A stretch of 64,000 bases of DNA from Arthrobacter sp. KBS0702. GTDB lineage: Bacteria > Actinomycetota > Actinomycetes > Actinomycetales > Micrococcaceae. Numbering within the stretch: the first letter of the stretch is position 1; each line of letters begins with the position of its first letter. Shown here one piece after another: positions 9,613-20,912 of this stretch. The DNA is taken from contig NZ_CP042172.1 of assembly GCF_005937985.2 (NCBI RefSeq), positions 2,604,001 through 2,668,000 of the forward strand. Reading direction: 5' to 3'. The notes under the pieces are model-generated. The model was not told the origin of the DNA. It did no database searches and worked only from the letters and a program-made list of their open reading frames with translations. A program made the position numbers and the translations under genes.

Positions 9613-10605
9613 TCATCGCTTGCGCGCTTTGGGATCGAGAGCATCACGCAGGGCATCGCCCAGCATGATGAAGCTCAGAACGGTGATGGAGAGGGCGATG
9701 GCCGGGTAGAGCAGCGGCATCGGGTTGGAGCGCAGGGAAGCCTGCGCGGCCTGGATGTCGTTGCCCCAGGACATCACGCTGGGCGGGAGCCCGATTCCGA
9801 GGAACGACAGCGTGGATTCCGCGACGATGAAGGTACCGAGCGAGATCGTGGCCACCACGATGATCGGGGCGAGCGAGTTCGGCATGACGTGCCGCATGAG
9901 GGCGCCGAACTTGGAGACGCCGAGGGACCGTGCGGCGGTGACGAAGTCCGCGTTGCGGACCTCGATGACAGCGCCGCGGGTGATGCGGGCGATCTGCGGC
10001 CAGCCGAAGGTCATCAGGATCAGGACCAGGGTCCATGCGGTCCGGTTGGCCCGGAACATCGGCAGCTGCATCACGACGATGGCGCCGAGGATCAGCGGCA
10101 GGGCGAAGAAGATGTCGTTGATGCGTGCCAGCACGGCATCGACCCAGCCGCCGTAGTAGCCGGCCAGGGCGCCCATGATGCCGCCGATCACCAGCACACC
10201 GATGGTGGTGAACAGGCCGACGGTGACCGAGGAGCGGGTGCCGAAGATGACACGGGCGTACACGTCACAGCCCTGCTGGGTGTAGCCCAGCGGGTGCCCC
10301 GCCGCGGGGCCCCCGTCCGAGTTGGCCAGCTGGCACGCTTCGGAAGACGGGTCGATCGACGAGAAGAGCCCCGGAAAGAGCGATACGGCCACGACCACGA
10401 GGATCAGGAACGCGGAGATCAGGAACAGCGGCTGCTTGCGCAGGTTCCGCCAGGCTTCGGCCCAGAGGCTCAGCGGAGCCTGGTCCTCCTTGACTTTGTC
10501 CGTCGCCTGCAGGGGCGTCTCGGCGAAGTCGGCAACGAAGTGCTCGATGTGGCGCTCGGCGGGCGCCGAAGCATCCGGCCTTGCGGTGTTGGAATCAGGA
10601 GTCAT
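9613..10605 (-). CDS. Peptide ABC transporter permease (DppC type), system 1
   Basis: A 330-residue inner-membrane permease. A cytoplasmic N-terminal region with the OppC-N pattern (AWRNLRKQPLFLISAFLIL) precedes the first helix. The binding-protein-dependent transport domain follows, with the EAA loop about residues 235-255 (RSLGVSKFGALMRHVMPNSL) that docks on the ATPase. The C-terminus ends LGDALRDALDPKARKR, a hallmark of DppC/OppC proteins. ATG 10605 is chosen because GAGGAT lies at the right distance; it overlaps the end of the preceding permease by 11 bases, suggesting translational coupling. Confidence 0.92.
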   Translation of the reverse strand: MTPDSNTARPDASAPAERHIEHFVADFAETPLQATDKVKEDQAPLSLWAEAWRNLRKQPLFLISAFLILVVVAVSLFPGLFSSIDPSSEACQLANSDGGPAAGHPLGYTQQGCDVYARVIFGTRSSVTVGLFTTIGVLVIGGIMGALAGYYGGWVDAVLARINDIFFALPLILGAIVVMQLPMFRANRTAWTLVLILMTFGWPQIARITRGAVIEVRNADFVTAARSLGVSKFGALMRHVMPNSLAPIIVVATISLGTFIVAESTLSFLGIGLPPSVMSWGNDIQAAQASLRSNPMPLLYPAIALSITVLSFIMLGDALRDALDPKARKR

Positions 10606-11524
10606 AGCGGATCCTCGGGTCAAGCCAGGCGTACAGCAGGTCAACGAGCAGGTTGGAGAGGCAGTAGATCAGCACCAGCACGGTCACGATCGAGACCACT
10701 GTGGGGCCTTCGCCGGAGAGCACGGCCCGGTAGAGCCGGTTGCCGACGCCGGGCACGTTGAAGATGCCTTCAGTGACGATCGCGCCGCCCATCAGGCTGC
10801 CCAGGTCCGCGCCAAGGAAGGTGATGACGGGGATCAGGGAGTTGCGCAGGATGTGCACCCGGACCACGCGGAAGCGGGACAGGCCCTTCGCGGTGGCGGT
10901 GCGCACGTAGTCCGCGCTCATGTTTTCAATGACGGACGTGCGGGTCAGGCGCAGCACGTAGGCGAAGGAGGCGAGGCCCAGCACGATGGCCGGCAGGATC
11001 AGGTCCTGCACCGTGGCCGCTGAACTGACGGTCGGTTTCGCCCAGCCCAGTTGCACACCGATGGTGAACTGCAACAGGAAGCCCAGGACGAAGATCGGGA
11101 TGCCGATGACGACCAGGGACGCCACCAGGACGGTTGCGTCGAAGAACTTGCCCTTACGGAGGCCCGCGATCAAGCCGAAGATGATGCCGAAGACGGCTTC
11201 GAAGATCAGGGCCATCACGGCAAGCCGGGCGGTCACCGGGAAGACCTCGCCGAGCACCGCGGCGATCGGCCGGCCGGAGAAGTCCTGGCCAAGGTCGAAG
11301 GTGAAGATGCTCTTGAGGTAGAGCAGGTATTGGATAAAGAACGGCTGGTCCAGGTGGTACTGGGCCCGCAGTTTCGCGGCGACGGCCTCGTTGACCGGCT
11401 TGTCTCCGAACAGGGCGACGATGGGGTCACCGGGGAGGCTGAAGACCAGGAAGTAGACCAGCAGCGTTGCGCCCAGGAAGACGGGAATCAGTTGGAGAAA
11501 GCGCTTGAGGATGTATGTCGCCAT
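10595..11524 (-). CDS. Peptide ABC transporter permease (DppB type), system 1
   Basis: A 309-residue permease with six predicted helices. The N-terminus TYILKRFLQLIPVFLGATLLVYFL and the signature LPGDPI are typical of DppB/OppB. The EAA loop reads YVRTATAKGLSRFRVVRVHI, and the C-terminus DLLYAWLDPRIRYDS is also characteristic. It forms the translocation path with the DppC-type partner. It follows the binding protein by about 220 bases and overlaps the next permease. Confidence 0.93.
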   Translation of the reverse strand: MATYILKRFLQLIPVFLGATLLVYFLVFSLPGDPIVALFGDKPVNEAVAAKLRAQYHLDQPFFIQYLLYLKSIFTFDLGQDFSGRPIAAVLGEVFPVTARLAVMALIFEAVFGIIFGLIAGLRKGKFFDATVLVASLVVIGIPIFVLGFLLQFTIGVQLGWAKPTVSSAATVQDLILPAIVLGLASFAYVLRLTRTSVIENMSADYVRTATAKGLSRFRVVRVHILRNSLIPVITFLGADLGSLMGGAIVTEGIFNVPGVGNRLYRAVLSGEGPTVVSIVTVLVLIYCLSNLLVDLLYAWLDPRIRYDS

Positions 11525-11699
11525 CAGCGAAGCACACCCTTGTCAGCAGGCATCCCGGCCAGGGATGCGGCGGAGTTGTTCATCAAAGAACCTTTTCACT
11601 ATTGGTGCAGTCCGACGCCGGGAAAGTCACGGTCGCCGGGCGGCGAAAGTACGCCCGAGGCTTTGGCCGTCAGGGAGAAATCGGTGTGGAAGCAAAACA

Positions 11700-11734
11700 A
11701 CGGCGGAGGCCCCAATCCAGGCAGCCCCCGCCGT
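11700..11734 (-). terminator. Stem-loop after the binding-protein gene of system 1
   Basis: A 7-bp G/C stem (11700-11706 with 11728-11734), followed on the minus strand by TTGTTTTG, sits 10 bases after the stop of the binding-protein gene and before the permease genes. In such operons this position often holds a partial terminator that keeps binding-protein mRNA more abundant; that role is inferred. Confidence 0.55.
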
Positions 11735-11744
11735 CGTTCAGTTG

Positions 11745-13385
11745 TTACTTGCCGGTGATGTTGTAGTACAGCGGGACGCCGTCCCAGCCGTAGTCAACGT
11801 TGGTGACCTTGTCGCTCCAGCCACCCTGGGCAACCTGGTACCACAGCGGGATGGCCGGAAGGTCGGTCAGGAGGATCTCCTGGGCCTTGTTCATGGCCTT
11901 GTTGCCCTCGGCGACGGAGGAAGCGTTCAGACCGTCAGTGATGGCCTTGTCGAACGCCGGGTTGGCGTACTTCGCGTCGTTGGAGCCTGCACCGGTCTTG
12001 TAGATCGGTCCGAGGAAGTTGTACAGCGACGGGTAGTCGGCCTGCCAGCCGGCGCGGATCGCACCGGTCAGCGTCTTCGCGGTAGCGTCGTTGCGGGCTT
12101 CCTTGAAGGTGGCGTACGGCTTGCCCTCAACCTTGATGCCGAGAGTGTTCTTGAGCTGGTTCACAACAGCTTCGACCCATGCCTTGTGGCCGCCCTTGTC
12201 GGCGTTGTAGGCGATGGTGAAGGTCTTCTCGGCATCCCACTTCTGGATGCCGTCAGCCTTGGCCCAGGCAGCCTTGGCCTTCTCGGCGTCGAACTTCAGG
12301 TTCTCGGTACCCGGGATCGAATCGCTGTAGCCGTCCAGGACGGGGGCGGTGAAGTCCTTGGCGGGCTGGCGTGCGCCGCTGAAGATGACCTTGGTGATCT
12401 CGTCGCGGTTGATGGCCATGGAGATGGCCTGGCGGCGCAGCTTGCCGGCTTCACCGCTCCACTCCGGCAGGTATTCCGGGATGGCGATGGTCTGGTTGCC
12501 GGCGTACGGCTTGTTGATGGTGCGGTCACCCAGGTCGGACTTGAAGTTCTTCAGGGCGCTCGTGGGGATGGTCTGCAGGATGTCCAGGTTATTGGACAGC
12601 AGGTCCTGGTACGCGGCGTCGTCGTTCTGGAAGATCTTGAACGTCACGCCGGCGTTCTTGGCCTTGCGCGGGCCGTTGTATTCCGGGTTCGGAACGAGCT
12701 GGATCTGCACGTTGTGCTGCCAGCCGCCGTCCGCCATCTTGTACGGGCCGTTGCCGACCGGCTTCTCGCCGAAGCCCTTCGGGTCCTTCAGCGCGCCGGA
12801 CGGGACCGGCACGAAGGCGGTGTAACCGAGGCGCAGCGGCCAGTCGGATTCCGGCTGCGAGAGTTCAACGGTGAAGGTCTGGTCGTCGACGACCTTCAGG
12901 CCGGACATGGTCTCGACCGTGGAGCCCTTGGCGCTGGCCTCGTCGTAGCCCTTGATGCTCTCGAAGAAGCTGCCGCTGAGCTGCGCGTTCTTGGCAGCCG
13001 CGCCGAAGTTCCAGGAGTCGACGAACGTCTTGGCCGTGATGGCCTCGCCGTTGGTGAACTTCTGGTCCTTCTTGATCTTGATGGTGAAGTGCTGGCCGTC
13101 CTTGCCTTCGATGGACTCGGCCAGTTCGTTCACGGGCTTGCCGTTCGGGTCATAGCTGACCAGGCCGGCGAACATCATCTGGATGACCTTGCCGCCGCCA
13201 ACTTCGTTGGTGTCGGCCGGCATCAGCGGGCGCTGGGGCTCCGAGCCGTCGGCAATGATGACCTTGCTGGCGTCGCCACCGGTGCTGCCGCCGGCGGTGT
13301 TGGACCCGCCGCCGCCGCAACCGGTCAGGGCCATGGCGGCGATCGCCATCATGCCCAGTGCTTTGGAAGTGCGCGAAAAACGCAT
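11745..13385 (-). CDS. Peptide-binding lipoprotein of ABC transporter, system 1
   Basis: A 546-residue family-5 extracellular solute-binding protein. ATG 13385 has a perfect AGGAGG upstream. The signal peptide MRFSRTSKALGMMAIAAMAL runs into the lipobox LTGCG, so the mature protein is lipid-anchored. A Gly/Ser/Thr linker follows. Body motifs include TIKIKKDQKFTNGEAITAKT and VDSWNF, the classical SBP_bac_5 region, and later VGNGPYKM. It captures oligopeptides for the permeases downstream. Its start region is nearly the same as that of the binding protein at 19.1-20.9 kb (MRF-R-SKA), suggesting the two systems arose by duplication or close exchange. Confidence 0.92.
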   Translation of the reverse strand: MRFSRTSKALGMMAIAAMALTGCGGGGSNTAGGSTGGDASKVIIADGSEPQRPLMPADTNEVGGGKVIQMMFAGLVSYDPNGKPVNELAESIEGKDGQHFTIKIKKDQKFTNGEAITAKTFVDSWNFGAAAKNAQLSGSFFESIKGYDEASAKGSTVETMSGLKVVDDQTFTVELSQPESDWPLRLGYTAFVPVPSGALKDPKGFGEKPVGNGPYKMADGGWQHNVQIQLVPNPEYNGPRKAKNAGVTFKIFQNDDAAYQDLLSNNLDILQTIPTSALKNFKSDLGDRTINKPYAGNQTIAIPEYLPEWSGEAGKLRRQAISMAINRDEITKVIFSGARQPAKDFTAPVLDGYSDSIPGTENLKFDAEKAKAAWAKADGIQKWDAEKTFTIAYNADKGGHKAWVEAVVNQLKNTLGIKVEGKPYATFKEARNDATAKTLTGAIRAGWQADYPSLYNFLGPIYKTGAGSNDAKYANPAFDKAITDGLNASSVAEGNKAMNKAQEILLTDLPAIPLWYQVAQGGWSDKVTNVDYGWDGVPLYYNITGK

Positions 13386-13448
13386 TCCGCCTCCTAAGAG
13401 TTGTGGGAGTTCGTTCGGGAGAGACTTGTGCTTCCCGGCAGGCCCGGG

Positions 13449-13467
13449 CACAGGGGTATCCCCTGTG
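13449..13467. promoter_or_regulatory. Perfect 8-bp inverted repeat in the leader of peptide ABC system 1
   Basis: CACAGGGG and CCCCTGTG flank a 3-base centre, 64-82 bases upstream of the binding-protein start. It may be an operator or leader hairpin. A TTTGCGGT motif lies a little further upstream (about 13495-13504, minus strand). Confidence 0.5.
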
Positions 13468-13666
13468 ACGTGGCCTACATATGGAAGTAGCCTAACCGCA
13501 AAATGTCCGGATGTTGGAACTCCGTTGCCAAACCGTGATCCGACAACTTCATGACGGTTAGCGTCAAACGCTCTGCGTTTCAAGTCACACAATACTCGCT
13601 GGTAGTATTCGCGCCCGCCGCTTCCCGGTTATGCGCCGCTAACCGAAAATCACCCCCGAACGCGGC

Positions 13667-15493
13667 CTAGCTGGCGCCGGAGAGCAGCTGTGCCCGCAGT
13701 TCCCTCCGCTCGCGCTGCTTGTCCGGATCCGGCAGCGGGACGGCAGCCAGGAGCCGCTGGGTGTAGGGCTCCTGCGGGTTCCGCAGGATCTGGTCCCGGC
13801 TGCCCTGTTCGACGATCCGGCCACGCTGCATCACACAGATCCGGTCGGCCAGAACGTCCACGACGGCCAGGTCATGGGTGACGAACAGGCAGGCGAAGCC
13901 AAGTTCCTTCTGCAGGTTCTGGAAGAGTTCCAGCACTTTGGCCTGGACGGAGACGTCAAGCGCGGAGGTGGGTTCGTCCGCCACCATCAGCTTCGGCTTC
14001 AGCGACAGGGCCCGGGCGATGCCCACGCGCTGCTTCTGACCGCCGGAGAGCTCGTGCGGGTAGCGGTTGCGGTAGTCGCGGGGCAGCTCAACCTGGTCCA
14101 GCAGGGCTTCGATCCGGTGCTGGAGCTCGGCGCCCTTGGCCACACCAGCGAGGAACATGGGCTCTCCGATGCTCTCGCCAATCGGCAGGCGCGGGTTCAG
14201 CGAGGAGGAGGGGTCCTGGAAGACCATGCCGACATGCCGGCGCATGTCGTGCAGCTGCCGGCCATTCTTCTTGGCCGCGGAGATGTCCTGCCCCACCACC
14301 TTCATGGTGCCGGCTGCCACGGGCAGCAGGCCGACGGCGGCGCGACCGATCGTGGTCTTGCCCGAGCCCGACTCCCCCACGAGGCCAACAACCTGGCCGG
14401 GGTAGATCGCGAGGTTGGCGCCCTCGACGGCGCGGAAGGCCGGCACGCGCCCCTGCTTGGGGTATTCGATGGCGACGTCGGTGAGTTCCAGGACCGGATC
14501 GCCCTGCGGCTTCACCGTCTCCGCGGCGGCCAGCGCGGCTGCGTTTTCACGTTCGCGGCGCAGCAGCTCCGAGCGCGGGATGGCCTGGATCTCGGCCTGC
14601 GTGGCGGCAGCGAGGGCGGCCGTGACGTCGACGTCGCCGTCGTTCTCCGCGCCGCCTTGGCCAAGGTGCGGGACGGCGGCCAGCAGCGCCTTGGTGTACT
14701 CGTGCTGCGGGTTATGGAAGATCTCCCCCGCGGTGCCCGTCTCCACGATTAGCCCGCGGCGCATCACGGCGATCCGGTCGGCGAGGTCGGCCACGACGCC
14801 CATGTCGTGGGTGATGAGGACGATAGCGCTGTCCAGCTTGTTGCGCAGGTTGCGCATAAGGTCCAGGATCTCCGCCTGGACGGTGACGTCAAGGGCCGTG
14901 GTGGGCTCGTCAGCGATCAGCAGCTTGGGGTCGCAGGAGAGCGACTGGGCGATCATGGCGCGCTGCCTCTGGCCGCCGGAGAGCTGGTGGGGGTAGGACT
15001 TGAAGGCCTTCTCCGGGTCCGGCAATTCCACGAGTTCGAGCATCCGCAGCGCGCGCTCACGGGCCTGGTCCGGGGACACCTCGTTGTGCAGCCGGATGGT
15101 TTCGACGATCTGCGCGCCCACGGTGTAGACCGGGTTCAGCGCTGTCATGGGCTCCTGGAAGATGACCGCGACATCCTTACCGCGGACGGAGCGGATGTTC
15201 GATTCGTTCGTGCCCAGCAGCTCCTTGCCGGCGAGCTTGACGCTGCCGCTGACACGGCTGTTGCTCGGCAGCAGGCCCAGCAGTGCCATCGAGCTGGCGC
15301 TCTTGCCGGAGCCGGACTCCCCCACGATGGCGAGGACCTCACCGGCGCGCACCTCGTAGTTCAGTCCGATCGCCGCGGGAACCCACTTTTTGTCCACGCC
15401 GAAGTCCACGCTGAGGTCACGGACCTCCAGGACGGTGTCACCTTTGCCGGGCACGGGGGCCGGGGCCGGATCCAGGGTGATGAAGTCAGTCAT
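13667..15493 (-). CDS. Peptide ABC transporter, fused double ATPase, system 2
   Basis: A 608-residue protein with two ABC ATPase domains. Walker A GESGSGKSASS is near residue 56 and GESGSGKTTIGR near 371. Signatures are LSGGQRQRAMIAQSL and LSGGQKQRVGIARAL; Walker B motifs are LLIADEPTTALD and LMVADEPTSALD. ATG 15493 is chosen over the upstream GTG-type start because GGAAGGAAC precedes it. It should pair with the permeases at 16.2-18.9 kb, but an opposite-strand gene (15573-16202) separates them, so it needs its own promoter. The first half has Ser-Ala in place of the usual Ser-Thr after the Walker lysine. Confidence 0.92.
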   Translation of the reverse strand: MTDFITLDPAPAPVPGKGDTVLEVRDLSVDFGVDKKWVPAAIGLNYEVRAGEVLAIVGESGSGKSASSMALLGLLPSNSRVSGSVKLAGKELLGTNESNIRSVRGKDVAVIFQEPMTALNPVYTVGAQIVETIRLHNEVSPDQARERALRMLELVELPDPEKAFKSYPHQLSGGQRQRAMIAQSLSCDPKLLIADEPTTALDVTVQAEILDLMRNLRNKLDSAIVLITHDMGVVADLADRIAVMRRGLIVETGTAGEIFHNPQHEYTKALLAAVPHLGQGGAENDGDVDVTAALAAATQAEIQAIPRSELLRRERENAAALAAAETVKPQGDPVLELTDVAIEYPKQGRVPAFRAVEGANLAIYPGQVVGLVGESGSGKTTIGRAAVGLLPVAAGTMKVVGQDISAAKKNGRQLHDMRRHVGMVFQDPSSSLNPRLPIGESIGEPMFLAGVAKGAELQHRIEALLDQVELPRDYRNRYPHELSGGQKQRVGIARALSLKPKLMVADEPTSALDVSVQAKVLELFQNLQKELGFACLFVTHDLAVVDVLADRICVMQRGRIVEQGSRDQILRNPQEPYTQRLLAAVPLPDPDKQRERRELRAQLLSGAS

Positions 15494-15572
15494 GATGGGT
15501 TGTTCCTTCCGCCCGGGCCGCCGTCGCACCGGCAATTAGTGCTGTGACCCGGAATACTGAATTATGGGGGGC

Positions 15573-16202
15573 ATGAGCACTGTGCCCGATGCCGGAAACG
15601 TTGAAATCTTCAAGGGCCGGACGAACAAATGGTTCGCCTGGCTGTCTTGGGCCGTGGCGGCCGTCGGCCTGGCAGTCACGGTCGCCTCGGCCGGAGTCGA
15701 GGGGCTGGCAAGTGCCGCGCCGCTGCTGCTGCTCGCGTTCCTGGGCTGGCAGTTCTTCTGGATGCCGGCCGTCGTGGTGCACGACGGTGGCGTGACCCTG
15801 GAGAACCCGTTCCGGTCCGTCCTGGTGCCCTGGGCCGCCCTCGTGCATGTGGACACCCGCTACGCGCTGACGCTCGTCACTGCGAAGACCAGCTACGCGG
15901 CGTGGGCCGCACCCGCGCCCGGCATCTGGGGCGGACGCAACGCCCGCCCCGAGGACATGCACGGGCTTCCGGACACCAGTTACGGCCCCGGGAAATCGGT
16001 CCGGCCCGGCGACCTGAAGACCACCGATTCCGGCCAGGCCGCCCGCCTGGTGCGCACACGGTGGCAACACCTGGTGGAAAGCGGGGCCCTCGCCGCAGGC
16101 GAGGCGGGCACCACGGCCGCCGTCGTGACGCCCCGCTGGACAGCCATCGGCGCGGCCGCGCTCCTGCTTGCCGCCAGCTACTGGACGGTTGCCGCCCAGT
16201 AG
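15573..16202 (+). CDS. PH-domain membrane protein
   Basis: A 209-residue protein. Two hydrophobic helices near residues 20-55 are followed by a bacterial PH-like domain (VVVHDGGVTLENPFRSVLVPWAAL and the next strand VHVDTRYALTL), and a further hydrophobic helix lies at the C-terminus. This arrangement is that of actinobacterial PH-domain membrane proteins of unknown role. ATG 15573 is used; ATG 15564 is in frame and possible. It is convergent with a peptide permease and divergent from the second fused ATPase, so it interrupts transporter system 2. Confidence 0.75.
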   Translation: MSTVPDAGNVEIFKGRTNKWFAWLSWAVAAVGLAVTVASAGVEGLASAAPLLLLAFLGWQFFWMPAVVVHDGGVTLENPFRSVLVPWAALVHVDTRYALTLVTAKTSYAAWAAPAPGIWGGRNARPEDMHGLPDTSYGPGKSVRPGDLKTTDSGQAARLVRTRWQHLVESGALAAGEAGTTAAVVTPRWTAIGAAALLLAASYWTVAAQ

Positions 16203-16235
16203 CTGGCTCCCTCCGGGGGCAACGCTGCAGCGCAC

Positions 16236-17350
<1,115 letters not shown>

Positions 17351-17354
<4 letters not shown>

Positions 17355-18892
17355 GCTTTTACCCTTACGCGCGGATCAAGTGCGGAGTACGCGAGGTCCG
17401 CAATGAGATTGAAACCCATGGCCGTGATGGCCACACAGACGAAAACGCCCATGACCGGGTTCGGGTCGATGTGGGAGATGCCGTCCAGGAAGAGGAAGCC
17501 CATGCCCCGGACCGAGAAGACCGACTCGGTGATGACGGCGCCGCCGATCAGGCCGCCGATGTCGAACGCCACAATGGTGGCGATCGGGATCAGCGCGTTG
17601 CGGAAGGCGTGGCGCATCACGACGGTGCGTTCCGAGACACCCTTGGCCCGCGCCGTCCGGATGTAGTCCATGTTCATGATTTCCAGCATCGAGGCCCTGG
17701 TAAACCGTGTGTAGCTGGCCAGGGAAATCAGGATCAGGGCCAGCGTCGGCAGGATCAGGTGGGTGAAGGAATCCAGGCCCAGGACCCAGAAGTCGCCCTC
17801 GATATTGGGGGTGTTGGCGCCGATGGTCGCTACCGGCCTGCCCCGGACGCGGCTGTTGTTGAAGTAGCTCGGCCAGGCCTGCATAAAGCGGTCAAGCAAG
17901 ATCAGGGCCCCGACCAGGAACGAGGTGATGCCGGCGGCACGCATGGACTGGCCGCGGTCGTAACCACCCATGAAGTAGCCGATCCCCACGCCCACCAGGA
18001 CGGCGGCAACGGCCAGCAGCACGATCATCAGGAAGGTGGCCTGGTCCAGCAGCGGCTGGACGACGAAGTACAGGACGACGCCGACGGCGACGGCGATCAG
18101 GGCAGACTGCAGGGCCTTGCGGTTCTTGAGCCCGGCCGAGAGCAGGGTGACCGCGAAGGCGATGCCGACACCGGCAATGGCGATGACCACCGGGCCCAGT
18201 CCCGGGGTCTTGAACCATTCGGTGGCGGAGAAGTAGATGAGGACGGCGCTGACGAATGCGAAGACGACGCCGCCGCTGATCAGGCGCCGCCTCGGTGCCC
18301 CGCCGGCGGCGACGGCGATCAGGATTCCCAGCCCGAGGCCGATGCCCAGGGCCGCCGGCAGCGGTACCTCCGGGTTCCGCAGGAAGTCGTTGAAGCCGAT
18401 CGCGCCGAATTCCTTGAGCAGGACGGCGACCCAGAAGATCGGCAGCGAGAAGAACAGGAAGGCCATGAACGTCACGCCGTAGTCCAGTGCGCTGTACTGG
18501 CGCAGTGCCGTGACGATGCCCAGCGTGATGCCGATCAGGATGGCCAGCACCGTGGCGCCGGTAACGAGCGTCAGGGTCTGGATAAGCGCGTGGCCCAGAG
18601 CGTCGGTGACAGGCTGGCCGGCGATGTTCTTGCCGAGGTCACAGGAGTTGGCGAACGGGATGAGGCACTGGGCGGCCCCGCCGAGCCACTTGAAGTAGCG
18701 GATGGGGGCCGGGACATCCAGTTGCAGGAGCTGGATGCGCGCGTCCATGAGCGACTGCTTTTGCGGGGAGTTGTTGACTCGGAATTCCTCGAGGGGGTCT
18801 CCGGACGCCGCTGTCAGGAGATACACCAGGAAGGAAGCGCCGAGAAGAATGAGGGCGGCTGTCATGAGCCGCCGGACTATGTAAGTCACCAT
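17351..18892 (-). CDS. Peptide ABC transporter permease (DppB type) with a long internal membrane insertion, system 2
   Basis: A 513-residue permease, against about 310 for its counterpart in system 1. The N-terminus MVTYIVRRLMTAALILLGAS and the C-terminal ADLAYSALDPRVRV are typical, and the EAA loop reads YIRTARAKGVSERTVVMRHA. Between the second or third helix and the conserved HLILPTLALIL segment lies an insertion of roughly 180-200 residues with about five extra hydrophobic segments. ATG 18892 is chosen as the start; the N-terminus aligns with DppB proteins there. It lies between the binding-protein gene and the DppC-type permease. Confidence 0.88.
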
Positions 18893-19002
18893 TGGAATAC
18901 AACCTCGGTATTCGGGCCCAGGGATTGCCAGGACCGGTCGCAGAGTTCGGCCGGGTGCCGCGGGGATTCGGTGGCAGCCAGGCCATCGTCGGGTGTCGCT
19001 AG

Positions 19003-19042
19003 AAAGGCGTCGGGACCGTAAAGCCGTGGTCCCGACGCCTTT
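19003..19042 (-). terminator. Stem-loop after the binding-protein gene of system 2
   Basis: A 15-bp perfect stem (19003-19017 with 19028-19042) lies 29 bases after the stop of the binding-protein gene and ends in TTT on the minus strand. As in system 1, it separates the binding-protein gene from the permeases. Confidence 0.75.
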
Positions 19043-19071
19043 AGCTAGCAAGTGTTACTTGCGGTCGTCGG

Positions 19072-20853
19072 CTACTTCTGTGCCCACTCCCAGAAGTTCC
19101 ACCAGACACCGGTCTGGTTCGGCATGTACTTCACGCCGGTAACGCGGTCGCTGTAAGCGTCCACGCCGACTGCCTGGAACAGCGGCAGGCCGTAGGCGGA
19201 ACCCCAGATCTTCTTGTCGATCTGCTGGATGAGGCCATCCTGCTTGCTCTTGTCGGTGGTGACAATCAGTTCGTCCATCAGCTTGTCGGCTTCGGGATCG
19301 GAGAACTTGTTGAAGTTGGAGTCATTGCCGGACTTGAAGATCTGCGGAACGCCGGAGACGCCCACACCCGAGTTGATCCAGCCGAAGATGGTGGCGTCGT
19401 AGCCCCCCTTGCCCAGGGCCTTACCCCAGTCAGACTTGCCGAGGCCGCCGTCGACGATCTTGAAGCCGGCCTTGGTGGCGGATTCGCGGATCAGTGAGAA
19501 GGCGTCAACGCGGTTGGGGTTGTCCTTGTTGTACATGATGCGGACTTCAGGAGTGGCACCGTTGAGGAGCTTCTTGGCGCCCTCAATGTCGACATCCTTG
19601 TACGCGGCGGATCCGTTGTCCTTGACCGAGTCGGCGTAGGGAGCCTGGTCCGGAACGAACAGCTGGGAATCCAGCGGCGCCGCCTTCGGGTCAAGCTTCT
19701 TGACGATCTTGTCGACGATGTCCTTGCGGGGAACGGACTTCAGGAACGCGTCACGCACGTTCTTGTCCTTGAACGGGCCGCTGTAGTTCAGGTCGATGTG
19801 GTCGTAGGAGAGCTGGTTTCCGACGTCGACCGTGACACCCTGGCTCTGCAGAGCCTTGAGCTGATCAACGGTGTCCGCGGAGGCCTGCGGAGCGATGATG
19901 TCCGCTTCGCCGTTCTTCAGTGCCTGGACCTGGGCGGCCGAGTCACCAATGTAGCGAACGGTGATCTCGTCCAGCTTCGCGTCCGGACCCCACTTGTAGT
20001 CCTTGTTCTTGACCATGGTCAGGGACTGGTCCTGGTTGACGGCCTTGACGATGTACGGTCCGTTGGAGAGGTACAGGCTCGGATCGGCCGGCAGCGTCTT
20101 CGTGTCGAAGCCGGTGTTCCACATGTCCGACATGGCCTTCAGCGGGGCGCTTACAGGCTTCGGGGCCTTTGCGTCGCCTCGCGGCATGCCCTTGAGCAGG
20201 TCAACGAACGCCTTGGTGTCGGCCAGGCCGGCCTTCTTGGCGAGGACGTGAGCCGGGATGTCAATGCCGGGGCCGCCAAGGGCGATTTCCCAGTCGGCGA
20301 AGGGCTTGGAGTACTTGATGGTCATGGAGCGGCCGTCGGCGCCCATTTCCGGGAAATCGGTAAGTGCGATGCCGGTCGGGTCGCCGGCGTAGGAGAAGTA
20401 AGACGTTCCGGTCTTTGCTTCCGCATCGGCGTCGTTGTAGTAACCGGAGAAGGCGGCCCACTGCAGCAGGAGGTCGGCGGCGGTGACAGGCGTTCCGTCA
20501 GACCACTTCACGCCATCATTGATGGTGTACTTGACCGTCAGCGGGTTGTCCGAGGTCTTTTCCATCTTGCCGAACTTCTCGTTGCGTACAACGTTCAGCT
20601 TATTGTCGATGTAGTAGAACCCCGAGTGGGTGGCGTAGCTGATCTTCGAGTTGATGTCAGTGTTGCCGTCAGCGGTGTTGGGGTTGAACGTGTTGAACGC
20701 GTTCACCTCTACGACCGTTGCCGAGCCGCCAGTTTTGCCGGCCGCGGCAGACGACGGCGGGGTTGACCCGCCGCTGTTGCCGGCGCAGGCACTCAGTGCG
20801 AGTGCAGCTGCCGCCGCGACCCCCACTGCTTTGGAAATACGACCGAAGCGCAT
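19072..20853 (-). CDS. Peptide-binding lipoprotein of ABC transporter, system 2
   Basis: A 593-residue family-5 solute-binding protein. ATG 20853 has AGGAGG upstream. The signal peptide MRFGRISKAVGVAAAAAL leads to the lipobox LSACAG; a Gly/Ser/Pro linker follows. Characteristic segments are VKYTINDGVKWSDGTPVTAAD, early in the domain, and SNGPYIVKAV about midway. It is longer than its system 1 relative and diverged outside the signal peptide, so a different peptide range is likely. First gene of an operon with the permeases at 16.2-18.9 kb. Confidence 0.92.
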   Translation of the reverse strand: MRFGRISKAVGVAAAAALALSACAGNSGGSTPPSSAAAGKTGGSATVVEVNAFNTFNPNTADGNTDINSKISYATHSGFYYIDNKLNVVRNEKFGKMEKTSDNPLTVKYTINDGVKWSDGTPVTAADLLLQWAAFSGYYNDADAEAKTGTSYFSYAGDPTGIALTDFPEMGADGRSMTIKYSKPFADWEIALGGPGIDIPAHVLAKKAGLADTKAFVDLLKGMPRGDAKAPKPVSAPLKAMSDMWNTGFDTKTLPADPSLYLSNGPYIVKAVNQDQSLTMVKNKDYKWGPDAKLDEITVRYIGDSAAQVQALKNGEADIIAPQASADTVDQLKALQSQGVTVDVGNQLSYDHIDLNYSGPFKDKNVRDAFLKSVPRKDIVDKIVKKLDPKAAPLDSQLFVPDQAPYADSVKDNGSAAYKDVDIEGAKKLLNGATPEVRIMYNKDNPNRVDAFSLIRESATKAGFKIVDGGLGKSDWGKALGKGGYDATIFGWINSGVGVSGVPQIFKSGNDSNFNKFSDPEADKLMDELIVTTDKSKQDGLIQQIDKKIWGSAYGLPLFQAVGVDAYSDRVTGVKYMPNQTGVWWNFWEWAQK

Positions 20854-20912
20854 TCCGCCTCCTTGTTTCTGTGGTGTGGATGAGACCGGCGCCGTAGGCA
20901 CCAGACAGACGT